NCBI GenBank assembly: GCA_024305105.1
Contig: JAMWZA010000002.1
Span: 32,034-96,033, forward strand
Reading direction: 5' to 3'
Origin: Marinoscillum sp.
Lineage (GTDB): Bacteria > Bacteroidota > Bacteroidia > Cytophagales > Cyclobacteriaceae
Length of the DNA stretch: 64,000 nt
The notes under the pieces are model-generated. The model searched no databases. It had not been told where the DNA came from and worked only from the letters and a program-made list of their open reading frames with translations. The translations under genes and the position numbers were made by a program. Positions 19,656 through 31,116 of the stretch are shown piece by piece (the stretch's first letter is position 1; every line of letters begins with the position of its first letter).

Positions 19656-21152
19656 TCATAGTTTAAACTGAATGATATCATCAGCTATTTTTCGGTCATT
19701 TGACAGTCTCGGTACTTTATTTTGCCCCCCTAATTTACCTATTGATCTCATGTATTCAATAAAGGCATCTCCGCGCAGTTTCACAATATCCAGCGGTCGC
19801 AAAATCGAGCCTGTGATCAGGTCGTCGTAATACGTATTTCGTTTACGAAGCTGCAAATCTAACTCTTTTTCGAAAGCTACTAAATCGGACGGTTCACTTG
19901 CAAAAGAAACGTACCATTCATGCAGTGGCAATCCTTCTTTAGGGGTCACATTTGGCGCCACCGTAAATTCTACCAGTTCTGTTTCAGGATATTGTTGACA
20001 GGTGGCCTTCATCGCCTGCTCTACTTCTTCTCCGATTACGTGTTCACCAAAAGCAGAAATAAAGTGCTTAATTCGACCAGTTACCAACAATCGATAAGGA
20101 TCCTTATTAATAAACTTTACTGTATCACCAATCGAGTATCCCCACAAACCGGCATTGCTATTAATAATCAACGCATAGTTAACACCAAGTTCTATCTGGT
20201 CAATGGATAGTCGAGTAGGGTTATCATTGAAATACTCATCTGCGGGAATAAACTCAAAGAAAATGCCACTATTAGCCAACAGCAAAAGACCCGGCTCTTC
20301 CTGAGAGTCCTGGTATGCGATAAAGCCTTCGGATGCAGGATACGTTTCGATAGAAGGAATGGTTTTCCCAATGGTCTCAAACAACTTCGCTCGATATGGC
20401 TCAAAATTCACACCTCCATAAACGAACATCTCGAAGTTGGGAAAAATATCCTTGATTGGTTTTCCCGTTTTTTCCTTCAACCGGTCAAAATACATCTGAA
20501 CCCAGGGCGGAATACCTGAAATCAGTGTCATGTCCTGATTAAATGTTTCCTCGACAATCGTATCTACTTTCGTCTCCCAATCTTCAATGCAATTTGTCTC
20601 GTAGGTCGGCATCTGATTCGTACGCAGATATCCTGGTACATGATGGTTAACAATTCCTGAAAGCCGCCCGGTATGAATGCCTGCAGTCTGATCAAGCGTT
20701 GGCGCACCGGACAAGAAAATTAATTTACCATCTAAAAACTTCGCTTTTCCGCTTTCATGAACATAAGATAAAAGAGCATTTCGAGCAGAATTAATATGAT
20801 TAGGAATCGATTCCTTTGTTATTGGAATATACTTGGTTCCACTTGTGGTTCCTGAAGTTTTGGCAAAATAAGCCGGTTTTCCCGGCCAAAGCACATCAGA
20901 CTCACCCGCAAGTATTTGTTTTACATAGGGCGATAGACCTTCATAGTCCTTTACCGGAACTTGCTTTTTGAAATCATCATACGATTTAATATCAGAAAAC
21001 CCATGATCGCTACCGAATGACGTGTTACTTGCCTTGGAGACAATCTCCTTAAATATCTTATGTTGATAGCCTCCAGCATCCGCAGACCATTGCTTGGTTT
21101 GCTTATTAATGTATGCCGCAAAAGGCTTACTGAGAACTGACCTAAATCCCAT
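19656..21152 (-). CDS. GH3-family acyl-adenylate-forming protein
   Basis: The 498-aa protein belongs to the GH3 (auxin-responsive promoter) family of the ANL adenylating superfamily. AKTSGTTSGTKYIPITKES near residues 105-125 is the ATP-binding motif, and LVTGRIKHFISAFGEHVIGEE is the C-terminal hinge region. In plants GH3 enzymes conjugate amino acids to hormones; the bacterial members are widespread in Bacteroidota with unknown substrates. It starts a likely operon with dxr and rseP, which may hint at a link to lipid or envelope metabolism, but that is inference. Confidence 0.9.
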   Translation of the reverse strand: MGFRSVLSKPFAAYINKQTKQWSADAGGYQHKIFKEIVSKASNTSFGSDHGFSDIKSYDDFKKQVPVKDYEGLSPYVKQILAGESDVLWPGKPAYFAKTSGTTSGTKYIPITKESIPNHINSARNALLSYVHESGKAKFLDGKLIFLSGAPTLDQTAGIHTGRLSGIVNHHVPGYLRTNQMPTYETNCIEDWETKVDTIVEETFNQDMTLISGIPPWVQMYFDRLKEKTGKPIKDIFPNFEMFVYGGVNFEPYRAKLFETIGKTIPSIETYPASEGFIAYQDSQEEPGLLLLANSGIFFEFIPADEYFNDNPTRLSIDQIELGVNYALIINSNAGLWGYSIGDTVKFINKDPYRLLVTGRIKHFISAFGEHVIGEEVEQAMKATCQQYPETELVEFTVAPNVTPKEGLPLHEWYVSFASEPSDLVAFEKELDLQLRKRNTYYDDLITGSILRPLDIVKLRGDAFIEYMRSIGKLGGQNKVPRLSNDRKIADDIIQFKL

Positions 21153-21320
21153 AGAATTCTTTGTGTTGCCCCAAAATAACTAAATGAAGCTTCTAATTCC
21201 TAACAAACCATTCGAACGTCATCACAGTTTAATTTTTTGCGTTATTTAACATAACCTTTTTCTCCTTTTGGCATATAATATGATGAATGTTCAAGTGAGG
21301 TTTTCTAAATAGAAACGACC

Positions 21321-22781
21321 ATGAAAAAATCGACAATCTTTATAGTAGTTGCATCCAGTTTACTTTCTGCTCTTATTGGCAGCTTTATCACCATCGAACT
21401 TGTAGACTCTCGGTTCAGTAAGCAGTCTTCAGAAAACAAGATAATCCAAGCTGGGAATGAGCCTGAAAGCATTCCTGGATTTACTCCCACCCTGACTTCA
21501 AGTGCAGTGATGCCCATGGCCGGTGAGGATTTTGTACTCGCTTCCAATAAGAGTCAATCCAGCGTGGTATTTATCCAGACACTGAGTGAGTACGAATACC
21601 GTACTGGCAGTTGGCTTGACTGGTTTTTTGAGCCAAGAAACTCTCAACAAATCGGAAGTGGTTCTGGTGTAATCCTTTCTAAGGACGGCTTTATCGTTAC
21701 CAACAATCACGTAATAGATAATGCGGACCGCATTCAAGTGGTCCATGGCAAACGAACATATGACGCTGAATTAGTGGGCACTGACCCGAGTACAGACCTG
21801 GCAGTCATTAAGGTAGACGTCAGCAGTCTACCACCCATCGTATTTGGTAATTCGGACAATGTGAGTGTTGGTGAATGGGTTTTGGCCGTGGGAAACCCAT
21901 TTAACTTAACATCCACAGTCACTGCTGGAATTGTCAGTGCTAAAGGTCGAAACATTAACATCCTAAAGGATAAGTTTCCAATTGAGTCATTCATCCAAAC
22001 GGATGCTGCGATCAACCCTGGGAATAGCGGTGGTGCCCTTGTCAACACACAAGGTGAACTGGTTGGAATTAATACTGCCATTCTTTCCCGAACCGGCACC
22101 TATGCAGGATACGGATTTGCTGTACCTGCCAATATTGTCAAAAAGGTATACGAAGACATCAAACGTTACGGAGAAGTGCAAAAGGCTTTTACTGGTGCTG
22201 AATTCATTGACATCAACAGTGAGTTGGCCGATAAAATGGAACTTCAAAACCTATCAGGCGTAATCGTAGCTAATGTTCAGCGCGATGGAGCTGCTGCTAA
22301 AAGCAATCTGGAAAAAGGAGATGTGATTCGGTCCATCAATGGCAAGCAGATAGAGAGCAAAGCATACTTGGAGGAACTCGTCGGTAATCTGTATCCTGGA
22401 GATGAACTTAACCTGGCTGTGGAAAGAGAAGGCAAGACTCTCCAAAAGAAACTCACTCTCACCAACAGAGAAGGCGGAACTGGGATCATCAAGCGAGCAA
22501 TATACACCTCCGATTGGCTCGGAGCACGCTTTGAAAGTGTTTCTAAAGTAGAAAGAGACCTCCTGGGTCTTCGCAATGGAATAAAAGTGGTGGATTATAA
22601 GCGAACAGGTCCATTTGCAGAACTGGGCATTCCTGAAGGGTTTATCGTTACCAATATCAACAACACTTTGATAGAATCACCACAAGAGTTTGCAGACATT
22701 CTGGAAAGAATTCAGGGACGAGTGATCATCGCCGGAATAGACAAGCGAGGGCGTAAAGTCTACTATCCGTATCGTTTTTAA
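21321..22781 (+). CDS. HtrA/DegP-family periplasmic serine protease
   Basis: The 486-aa protein has an N-terminal membrane anchor or signal (residues 7-27), a trypsin-like domain with the triad H130 (VTNNHVI), D159 (DPSTDLAV) and S236 (NPGNSGGAL), and two PDZ-like regions (LSGVIVANVQRDGAAAKSNL, and a degenerate second near residues 400-480). It acts as a stress protease and chaperone in the periplasm. A TATAAT sequence lies at 21274-21279 without a matching -35, and no TAnnTTTG box is present, so an alternative sigma factor may read it. Its last 4 bases overlap the end of dnaA on the other strand. Confidence 0.93.
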   Translation: MKKSTIFIVVASSLLSALIGSFITIELVDSRFSKQSSENKIIQAGNEPESIPGFTPTLTSSAVMPMAGEDFVLASNKSQSSVVFIQTLSEYEYRTGSWLDWFFEPRNSQQIGSGSGVILSKDGFIVTNNHVIDNADRIQVVHGKRTYDAELVGTDPSTDLAVIKVDVSSLPPIVFGNSDNVSVGEWVLAVGNPFNLTSTVTAGIVSAKGRNINILKDKFPIESFIQTDAAINPGNSGGALVNTQGELVGINTAILSRTGTYAGYGFAVPANIVKKVYEDIKRYGEVQKAFTGAEFIDINSELADKMELQNLSGVIVANVQRDGAAAKSNLEKGDVIRSINGKQIESKAYLEELVGNLYPGDELNLAVEREGKTLQKKLTLTNREGGTGIIKRAIYTSDWLGARFESVSKVERDLLGLRNGIKVVDYKRTGPFAELGIPEGFIVTNINNTLIESPQEFADILERIQGRVIIAGIDKRGRKVYYPYRF

Positions 22782-24184
22782 GCGACAGCCGTTCTGATTT
22801 TCAGCTTTTTCTTTAGTTCGTCGATGGCAAATCGAAACTTGGCATTGGTATCGATCATGTCATTGACGGACTGAACTGCATGAATTACAGTAGAATGATC
22901 CCGTCCTCCAAAATGATACCCAATTGACTTGAGGCTGTGATTGGTATAGTCTTTAGAAAAATACATAGCTACCTGCCGCGCAATAACAATTTCCTTCTTC
23001 CTTGTCTTGGCCTTCAAGTCTTCCAAACTCACCTTGAAGTAATCTGATACCGTCTTTTGGATATAGTCTATACCAACTTCCGAATCAATATCGGTCACTA
23101 TGTTTTTCAAGATCTGCTTAGCAAGCTCAAGGTCTATTTGTGATTTGGCTAATGATGCATGAGCAATCAGTGAAATCACTACTCCCTCAAGCTCTCTGAT
23201 ATTGGTATCTACCGTGTAAGCGATGTATTCAATCACCTCGTCTGGAATACTAATACCATCAGCCTGCATCTTGGTCTGAATGATAGCCATTCTGGTCTCA
23301 AAATCCGGAGCCTGAAGGTCGGCTGTCAATCCCCACTTAAATCGAGACACCAATCGCTCCTGCAACCCTTTAAGGTCTTTAGGTGCACAATCAGAAGTCA
23401 TGATGATTTGCTTACCTCCTTGATGCAGGTGATTGAATATATGGAAGAAGATTTCCTGAGTCTTCTCCTTTTCCTTTAAAAACTGCACATCATCAAGAAT
23501 CAACACATCAACCTCTTTGTAGTAATTGATGAAATCCTGAAGATTGTTATTTCTAAGCGCCTCAATAAACTGATTCGTAAACTTCTCAGACGCTACGTAG
23601 ATTATTTTCTTATTGTTATTACTGGAGATGATTTCATTACCAATGGCCTGCACCAGATGAGTCTTACCAAGGCCAACTCCTCCATAAAACATCAATGGGT
23701 TAAAAGAAGTGATTCCCGGCTTCTGAGCTACTGCAAAACCAGCAGATCTCGCTAACCGATTACAGTCGCCTTCTATGAAATTTTCAAAACGGTAAGATGC
23801 ATTAAGGTTCGAATTATTTTTAAGCTCCTGATAAAAATCAGGATTCTTGTAGGCATCGTACCCATTCACCCGGTTCTTATTGTGGCTGTTACTGCCACCT
23901 GAGACATTCACAGTAGTTGGTTTTACAGTTTCATCACCCCTGTCAACTACAACAGAATATTCCAATCTTCCATTCTCACCAATCTGTGATTTGATCGCTT
24001 GCTTAAGTAAATGCACGTAGTTCTCTTCCAACCACTCGTAGAAAAACTGACTCGGCACTTGAATGGTCAACACTTCATTGTGAAGCTTGATTGGCTGAAT
24101 CGGTTCAAACCAGGTTGAAAAACTCTGAGCAGGAATGCGCTCTCTGATGAACAAGAGGCATTTTTCCCATGTTTCTACATGCAT
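22778..24184 (-). CDS. dnaA: Chromosomal replication initiator protein DnaA
   Basis: The 468-aa protein has domain I (WEKCLLFIRERIPAQSFSTW), a variable linker, the AAA+ domain with GGVGLGKTHLVQAIG (Walker A) and LILDDVQFL (Walker B), and the C-terminal DNA-binding domain with the DnaA signature GGRDHSTVIHAVQSV. It binds DnaA boxes at the replication origin and opens the duplex. Length is normal. The neighbours are not dnaN or gyrB, which fits Bacteroidota, where dnaA is often isolated. No cluster of TTATCCACA boxes was found in the 240 bases upstream. Confidence 0.97.
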   Translation of the reverse strand: MHVETWEKCLLFIRERIPAQSFSTWFEPIQPIKLHNEVLTIQVPSQFFYEWLEENYVHLLKQAIKSQIGENGRLEYSVVVDRGDETVKPTTVNVSGGSNSHNKNRVNGYDAYKNPDFYQELKNNSNLNASYRFENFIEGDCNRLARSAGFAVAQKPGITSFNPLMFYGGVGLGKTHLVQAIGNEIISSNNNKKIIYVASEKFTNQFIEALRNNNLQDFINYYKEVDVLILDDVQFLKEKEKTQEIFFHIFNHLHQGGKQIIMTSDCAPKDLKGLQERLVSRFKWGLTADLQAPDFETRMAIIQTKMQADGISIPDEVIEYIAYTVDTNIRELEGVVISLIAHASLAKSQIDLELAKQILKNIVTDIDSEVGIDYIQKTVSDYFKVSLEDLKAKTRKKEIVIARQVAMYFSKDYTNHSLKSIGYHFGGRDHSTVIHAVQSVNDMIDTNAKFRFAIDELKKKLKIRTAVA

Positions 24185-24409
24185 CGGCGATTTGTATTTT
24201 ATTCGGAAATAAGACCAAAAAAGACTCCCCTTCAGAATAGGGGGACATCAAAATTGTAGATAAATATTTTAAGAAAAAAATGACATTTGTCCTTGACTTT
24301 TTATAATCCTTTTATTCTCTACAAATTAGGGGGTTTACCTTTAATTTTCTTCGAAAAATGCAAGTAGATTTTTTCAAGCGAATTTTCACTGGCACTAAGC
24401 CATGATTCG

Positions 24410-24417
24410 TAGATTTG
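24410..24417 (+). promoter_or_regulatory. Candidate -7 box directly ahead of the mutase gene
   Basis: TAGATTTG matches TAnnTTTG and ends 6 bases before ATG 24424. If used, the transcript would begin at or next to the start codon (leaderless). No -33 motif is clear. Confidence 0.35.
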
Positions 24418-24423
24418 CATACC

Positions 24424-27426
<3,003 letters not shown>

Positions 27427-27712
27427 TCCACAAAAGAACCTAATACTATTAACCTGAGTTCGGTTTAAAACAGCCCAAAAACTGTCAGCGCGACCCGATC
27501 TACGCGACCCGGTCCTATCGTAATGAAATCCGCCTATGCAGGCAGGTGAAAGCGCTCAGCCCGGGATATCTGCCTAAATCGATAAGAAATTTTTGATTAT
27601 TCAACCTGCTTTTGACTAAGTGTGAGATTTCTCTTGGGGTCGAAAAGACAGTTTTTGGTCTCTTTTGTATTCATTTCATGAATCGCTTTATCGAACTCAG
27701 CTTATTAGGCAT
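27427..27712. other. Intergenic stretch with GC-rich repeat-like sequence
   Basis: No gene is seen. CGCGACCCG occurs twice with a period of 14 (27489-27497 and 27503-27511), and a GCCTATGCAGGC palindrome follows near 27532. These look like dispersed intergenic palindromic units, and are more GC-rich than the flanking genes. The bidirectional terminator closes the stretch. Confidence 0.4.
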
Positions 27713-27757
27713 AAAAAAACCCTGACGATCCGCCAGCCGGCGGATGTCAGGGTTTTT
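27713..27757. terminator. Bidirectional intrinsic terminator
   Basis: CCCTGAC pairs with GTCAGGG, and ATCCGCC with GGCGGAT around an AGCC loop, with one bulged G. The 14-pair stem is flanked by seven A on the left and five T on the right. It can therefore stop transcripts from both the mutase gene (+) and the convergent secreted-protein gene (-, stop at 27779). Confidence 0.85.
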
Positions 27758-27778
27758 GGTTATCTCGTTGTGTAATGC

Positions 27779-28711
27779 TTATTCGGCAAGACCGTTCTTG
27801 ATCAGGAAGTTTTGATACAACTCCTGAAAGTCTTCAATATCTGGAGACATTTTGATAGCTTCTTCGTATTTGGTCAAAGCATCTAAAATCAGCCCATTCT
27901 CTTCATAGAATGAAGCGTAGATAATCTTGTTTAAAGGAGAATCCTCAGAAACCTCGCTCTTAAGGTTGGCAAGACTTTCCTGCACCTCTACTTTGTCGCT
28001 CGATTTCACTTTCTTGATCCCGATTTCGCTTGAAGCGATTTCTTCATCACCTTTCTTGTAGATTTTCACAAGATAAAGCCCCATGTCATACGCAAGCGAT
28101 TCGTCAGAGAAATCAAGCTCAACAGATGTCTTACCAGTCTCTTCAGAATAGATCACCTCATTGAAGATGTTTTCAATCTTCACTACATAAAGATCTCCTT
28201 CTTCCATTCCTTCAGGTGCATCCCATCTTAGTATAGCCGAACTTCCAAGAAGATCAGCCTGTGATGGAGCCATTACGTTAATGGCTGCAGATCCTGTTGC
28301 TCTCGAAACAGCCCCTGTAGCATTCAATCTAGAACGATAGTTGGTATTCTCTTCTTCGTTCATTTTGTTCATAACGAATGAAGCGTATCTACTTGCGATA
28401 CTAGAACTACCTGTACTGATGTTCTTCTCTATGTCTGATATCTTCTTCGTACCGGCTCCTCTAATCTCAGTAGTCTTGCCCGTCTTGTGCATCAAACCAA
28501 TATATGCACCTTCCGATGCAATGATCTCGTCTCCAGAATTAAGCTTAGCGCCAGTCTTTAATGTTTCAGCCTGTGCACTACCTGCTTTCTTTAGTTGGTT
28601 TTCGCCTTTATTAGCTAATACTCTAAAAGCATAGTCCTGTGCGGACGCTACGCTACTTACTAGTACCATACCTGCTATAAAAGCATAAGAAATAAACTTT
28701 CTCATAATCAT
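27779..28711 (-). CDS. Secreted FecR-like protein of unknown function
   Basis: The 310-aa protein has a signal peptide (RKFISYAFIAGMVLVSSVAS, cut near AQ). The N-terminal part (LKTGAKLNSGDEIIASEGAY, IGLMHKTGKTTEIRGAGTKK) resembles a FecR-type beta domain, in which a threshold value and an inhibitor or sensor strand follow. The middle has an Ig-like strand region (SSAILRWDAPEGMEEGDLYVVKI) and the end a helical TPR-like unit (GLILDALTKYEEAIKMSPD). It follows a CHASE2 sensor gene by 28 bases on the same strand. In other bacteria FecR and CHASE2 genes are often paired, supporting a joint sensing role. The exact family is not certain. Confidence 0.75.
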   Translation of the reverse strand: MIMRKFISYAFIAGMVLVSSVASAQDYAFRVLANKGENQLKKAGSAQAETLKTGAKLNSGDEIIASEGAYIGLMHKTGKTTEIRGAGTKKISDIEKNISTGSSSIASRYASFVMNKMNEEENTNYRSRLNATGAVSRATGSAAINVMAPSQADLLGSSAILRWDAPEGMEEGDLYVVKIENIFNEVIYSEETGKTSVELDFSDESLAYDMGLYLVKIYKKGDEEIASSEIGIKKVKSSDKVEVQESLANLKSEVSEDSPLNKIIYASFYEENGLILDALTKYEEAIKMSPDIEDFQELYQNFLIKNGLAE

Positions 28712-28739
28712 TCAGCGTTTGTGTAAATGTGTTGTAAAG

Positions 28740-29987
28740 TTATAATTTATCAACTTTAAATAGAGACTTTCGTCCCTCTTTAGTAAATGAATTTTTCACT
28801 ACTCCGTAATACACCTCTAGCGAATCTCCTGCAAGACCAACCGCAAAGGTTGCTAATGCAATGTCCGCCTTAAAGCTGTACAACTCTAATACGTAAATAA
28901 CCCCATAGACCAAAACGGCGATTTCCACCAGCTGAAACAGCTTGGTGATACCATCGTACCACTTTGGAATTTTCTTATAGATAAGCGAAAACAATGCCAC
29001 ATTTAAGAAACAAAGAACTATCGCAAAAATAATTCCAGCATTCTCATTCATGACATTAATGTAATCCCTATTTAATATCATGGAAATGATGTTCGCATGA
29101 ACGACTCCTCCATACATGTCCGGAAATGCCCGGCCTATGTATTTTTCATTAAGTGGAGTGTAGAACTTGTCTTCAAGAGATTCACGATCTCCCAAATACT
29201 TACCCAGGTAGCAAAACATCACCACCTTTCCTTCGATCATATCCGGAACAAAATTTTCGTTGAACACGTCTTGCACGTCCAGCGCATAATATTTGTTGCC
29301 AAATTTGGTCGCTCCATAATCGAGAACATTCCCCCGGTAGTTGATCACTTCAGTCTCGTTGTTTCTGGCAACGAAATCTGCGGCGGCTACAGAATCGTAA
29401 GCAGCTGCCATTCTCACGGCAAAAGCCAGTCGCTGATCTCCTTTTATGTCAAAAGTTGGATTAAACTCACGACACATCTTGAGCTCTTCCTGAACTTCCG
29501 CATCTGTAATTAGATTCACGAAAGCGTTGGAGGCTGCAAATTGATTAAAGGCTTCCCAGGAATACAAAATAGTGTCCTGTTCAGGATCATCAGGATGTGG
29601 TAGCAGTTTTTCGGCCAATATCAAATTATCGACACCAGCCATGCCTTCCATTAACATCATGTCCCCCAAAGTATCCTCTTTGGGATCGTAGAAAAAGGAG
29701 TCAATACCGATACACGCTGGATTATACTTACTGATAATCTGCAGCATCATGCCGATCTCTCCTCTTTGTAGGGTACTAAGGTTGACCAAAACAACTCGTT
29801 GCTCTGCTACAGGATCATCCCGCAACTGAGAAAACACGATATCGGTCATCTCCATATCCCCAAATGCTTCTCCTATTGGGTCAAATACGTCAAAGATCTT
29901 AAAGGCTGTGACACTGTTGAACAGTCCCATCAAGCCAAAAATGAAAGCTGTACCTAATATGACATCCAGCCAAAATTTTCTAAACAT
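28740..29987 (-). CDS. CHASE2-domain membrane sensor protein
   Basis: The 415-aa protein has an N-terminal helix (residues 4-24), a large extracytoplasmic CHASE2-like domain (VFSQLRDDPVAEQRVVLVNL, KYNPACIGIDSFFYDPKED, GKVVMFCYLGKYLGDRESLE, FPDMYGGVVHANIISMILN) and three or four C-terminal transmembrane helices (residues about 315-395). In known proteins CHASE2 feeds a cyclase, kinase or phosphatase domain, but here nothing follows except a short basic tail. It may therefore signal through a partner, perhaps the FecR-like protein encoded just downstream. Confidence 0.85.
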   Translation of the reverse strand: MFRKFWLDVILGTAFIFGLMGLFNSVTAFKIFDVFDPIGEAFGDMEMTDIVFSQLRDDPVAEQRVVLVNLSTLQRGEIGMMLQIISKYNPACIGIDSFFYDPKEDTLGDMMLMEGMAGVDNLILAEKLLPHPDDPEQDTILYSWEAFNQFAASNAFVNLITDAEVQEELKMCREFNPTFDIKGDQRLAFAVRMAAAYDSVAAADFVARNNETEVINYRGNVLDYGATKFGNKYYALDVQDVFNENFVPDMIEGKVVMFCYLGKYLGDRESLEDKFYTPLNEKYIGRAFPDMYGGVVHANIISMILNRDYINVMNENAGIIFAIVLCFLNVALFSLIYKKIPKWYDGITKLFQLVEIAVLVYGVIYVLELYSFKADIALATFAVGLAGDSLEVYYGVVKNSFTKEGRKSLFKVDKL

Positions 29988-30132
29988 GTCTTTTAGTGTT
30001 AGCGGGTGATTAAAAAGATTTTTACTTTACCCGCAATTAACCAGCATTAGGTCACAGTTCAAATGCAATATAGGTAAAATATAATTTTTTATTGAAATTA
30101 ATCAATTTTTCAATCAATTTCTACTTAAAAAA

Positions 30133-31116
30133 ATGAAAGATCGACCAATAAACAGACCCTCATTAGACGAACTGGTCAAAGGTATCGATCAATCCAACCG
30201 GATGATGCTCAGCAGAGCCATAACCATCATCGAAAGCAAACTTGCTTCAGATCAGGAACTTGGTGCTCAGTTACTTGATGAGATTATACCAAAAACTGGT
30301 AAAAGCATTAGAATTGGCATTACGGGTGTGCCCGGAGTAGGAAAAAGCACTTTTATTGAAGCTTTTGGGACCTATCTAACGACAATTGGAAAGAAAGTGA
30401 CTGTTTTAACAATCGATCCAAGTAGTACCATGACCAAAGGAAGCATTCTGGGAGATAAAACCAGAATGAATGAGCTCTCAAAAAACCCGAATGCATTTAT
30501 AAGACCCTCTCCTTCTGGCTCATCACTTGGTGGAGTAGCTCAAAAAACGCGTGAAACCATCCTTTTATGCGAAGCAGCTGGCTATGACGTGATCATCGTA
30601 GAAACAGTTGGCGTTGGCCAATCTGAGACGGCTGTAAAAGGAATGGTGGATTTTTTCCTACTCCTAATGCTTGCTGGTGGAGGCGATGAACTGCAAGGAA
30701 TCAAACGTGGCATTATGGAAATGGCCGATGCACTAGTGATCAACAAAGCAGAAGGTGATAACATTAAACCTTCTAAAACAGCGAAAAAGGACTATCAAAA
30801 TGCTTTGCATCTTCTGCCAGCACATGCCGGTGACTGGACAGTTCCGGTAGGATTATGCTCAGCTCTGGAAAAAACAGGTATTGAAGAAGTATGGAATACG
30901 GTCATGGACTATCAAAAGGTAACAACTGAAAATGGATACTTTCAGTCCAATCGACAACAACAAAACCTGAAGTGGATGCACGAGGTGATTAAATTTCAGC
31001 TGGAGCAGTCCTTTTATCAAGATCCAAAGAAAAAAGAACTGGTTCGAAATTTGGAAGAAAGAGTAGCTGCAGGCGAACTATCAGTCCGCCATGCAGTACA
31101 AAAGCTGTTTACCTAA
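30133..31116 (+). CDS. meaB: Methylmalonyl-CoA mutase-associated GTPase MeaB
   Basis: The 327-aa G3E-family GTPase protects and reloads adenosylcobalamin-dependent mutases. GITGVPGVGKSTFIEAFG is the P-loop, and ETVGVGQSE the switch region. VINKAEGDN is the base-recognition motif (N-K-A-E) and LTIDPSST the conserved MeaB/ArgK strand. Length is normal. It serves the fused mutase upstream, although a CHASE2/FecR pair on the opposite strand lies between. It converges on the BtuG-like gene with an 8-base overlap of the two 3' ends. Confidence 0.95.
   Translation: MKDRPINRPSLDELVKGIDQSNRMMLSRAITIIESKLASDQELGAQLLDEIIPKTGKSIRIGITGVPGVGKSTFIEAFGTYLTTIGKKVTVLTIDPSSTMTKGSILGDKTRMNELSKNPNAFIRPSPSGSSLGGVAQKTRETILLCEAAGYDVIIVETVGVGQSETAVKGMVDFFLLLMLAGGGDELQGIKRGIMEMADALVINKAEGDNIKPSKTAKKDYQNALHLLPAHAGDWTVPVGLCSALEKTGIEEVWNTVMDYQKVTTENGYFQSNRQQQNLKWMHEVIKFQLEQSFYQDPKKKELVRNLEERVAAGELSVRHAVQKLFT

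Noticed and set aside
24185..24414. Possible oriC next to dnaA
   Set aside because: Only one near-match to a DnaA box (TGTAGATAA near 24256) and some A+T-rich sequence were seen. No cluster of TTATCCACA boxes or 13-mer repeats is present. In Bacteroidota the origin is often not beside dnaA.
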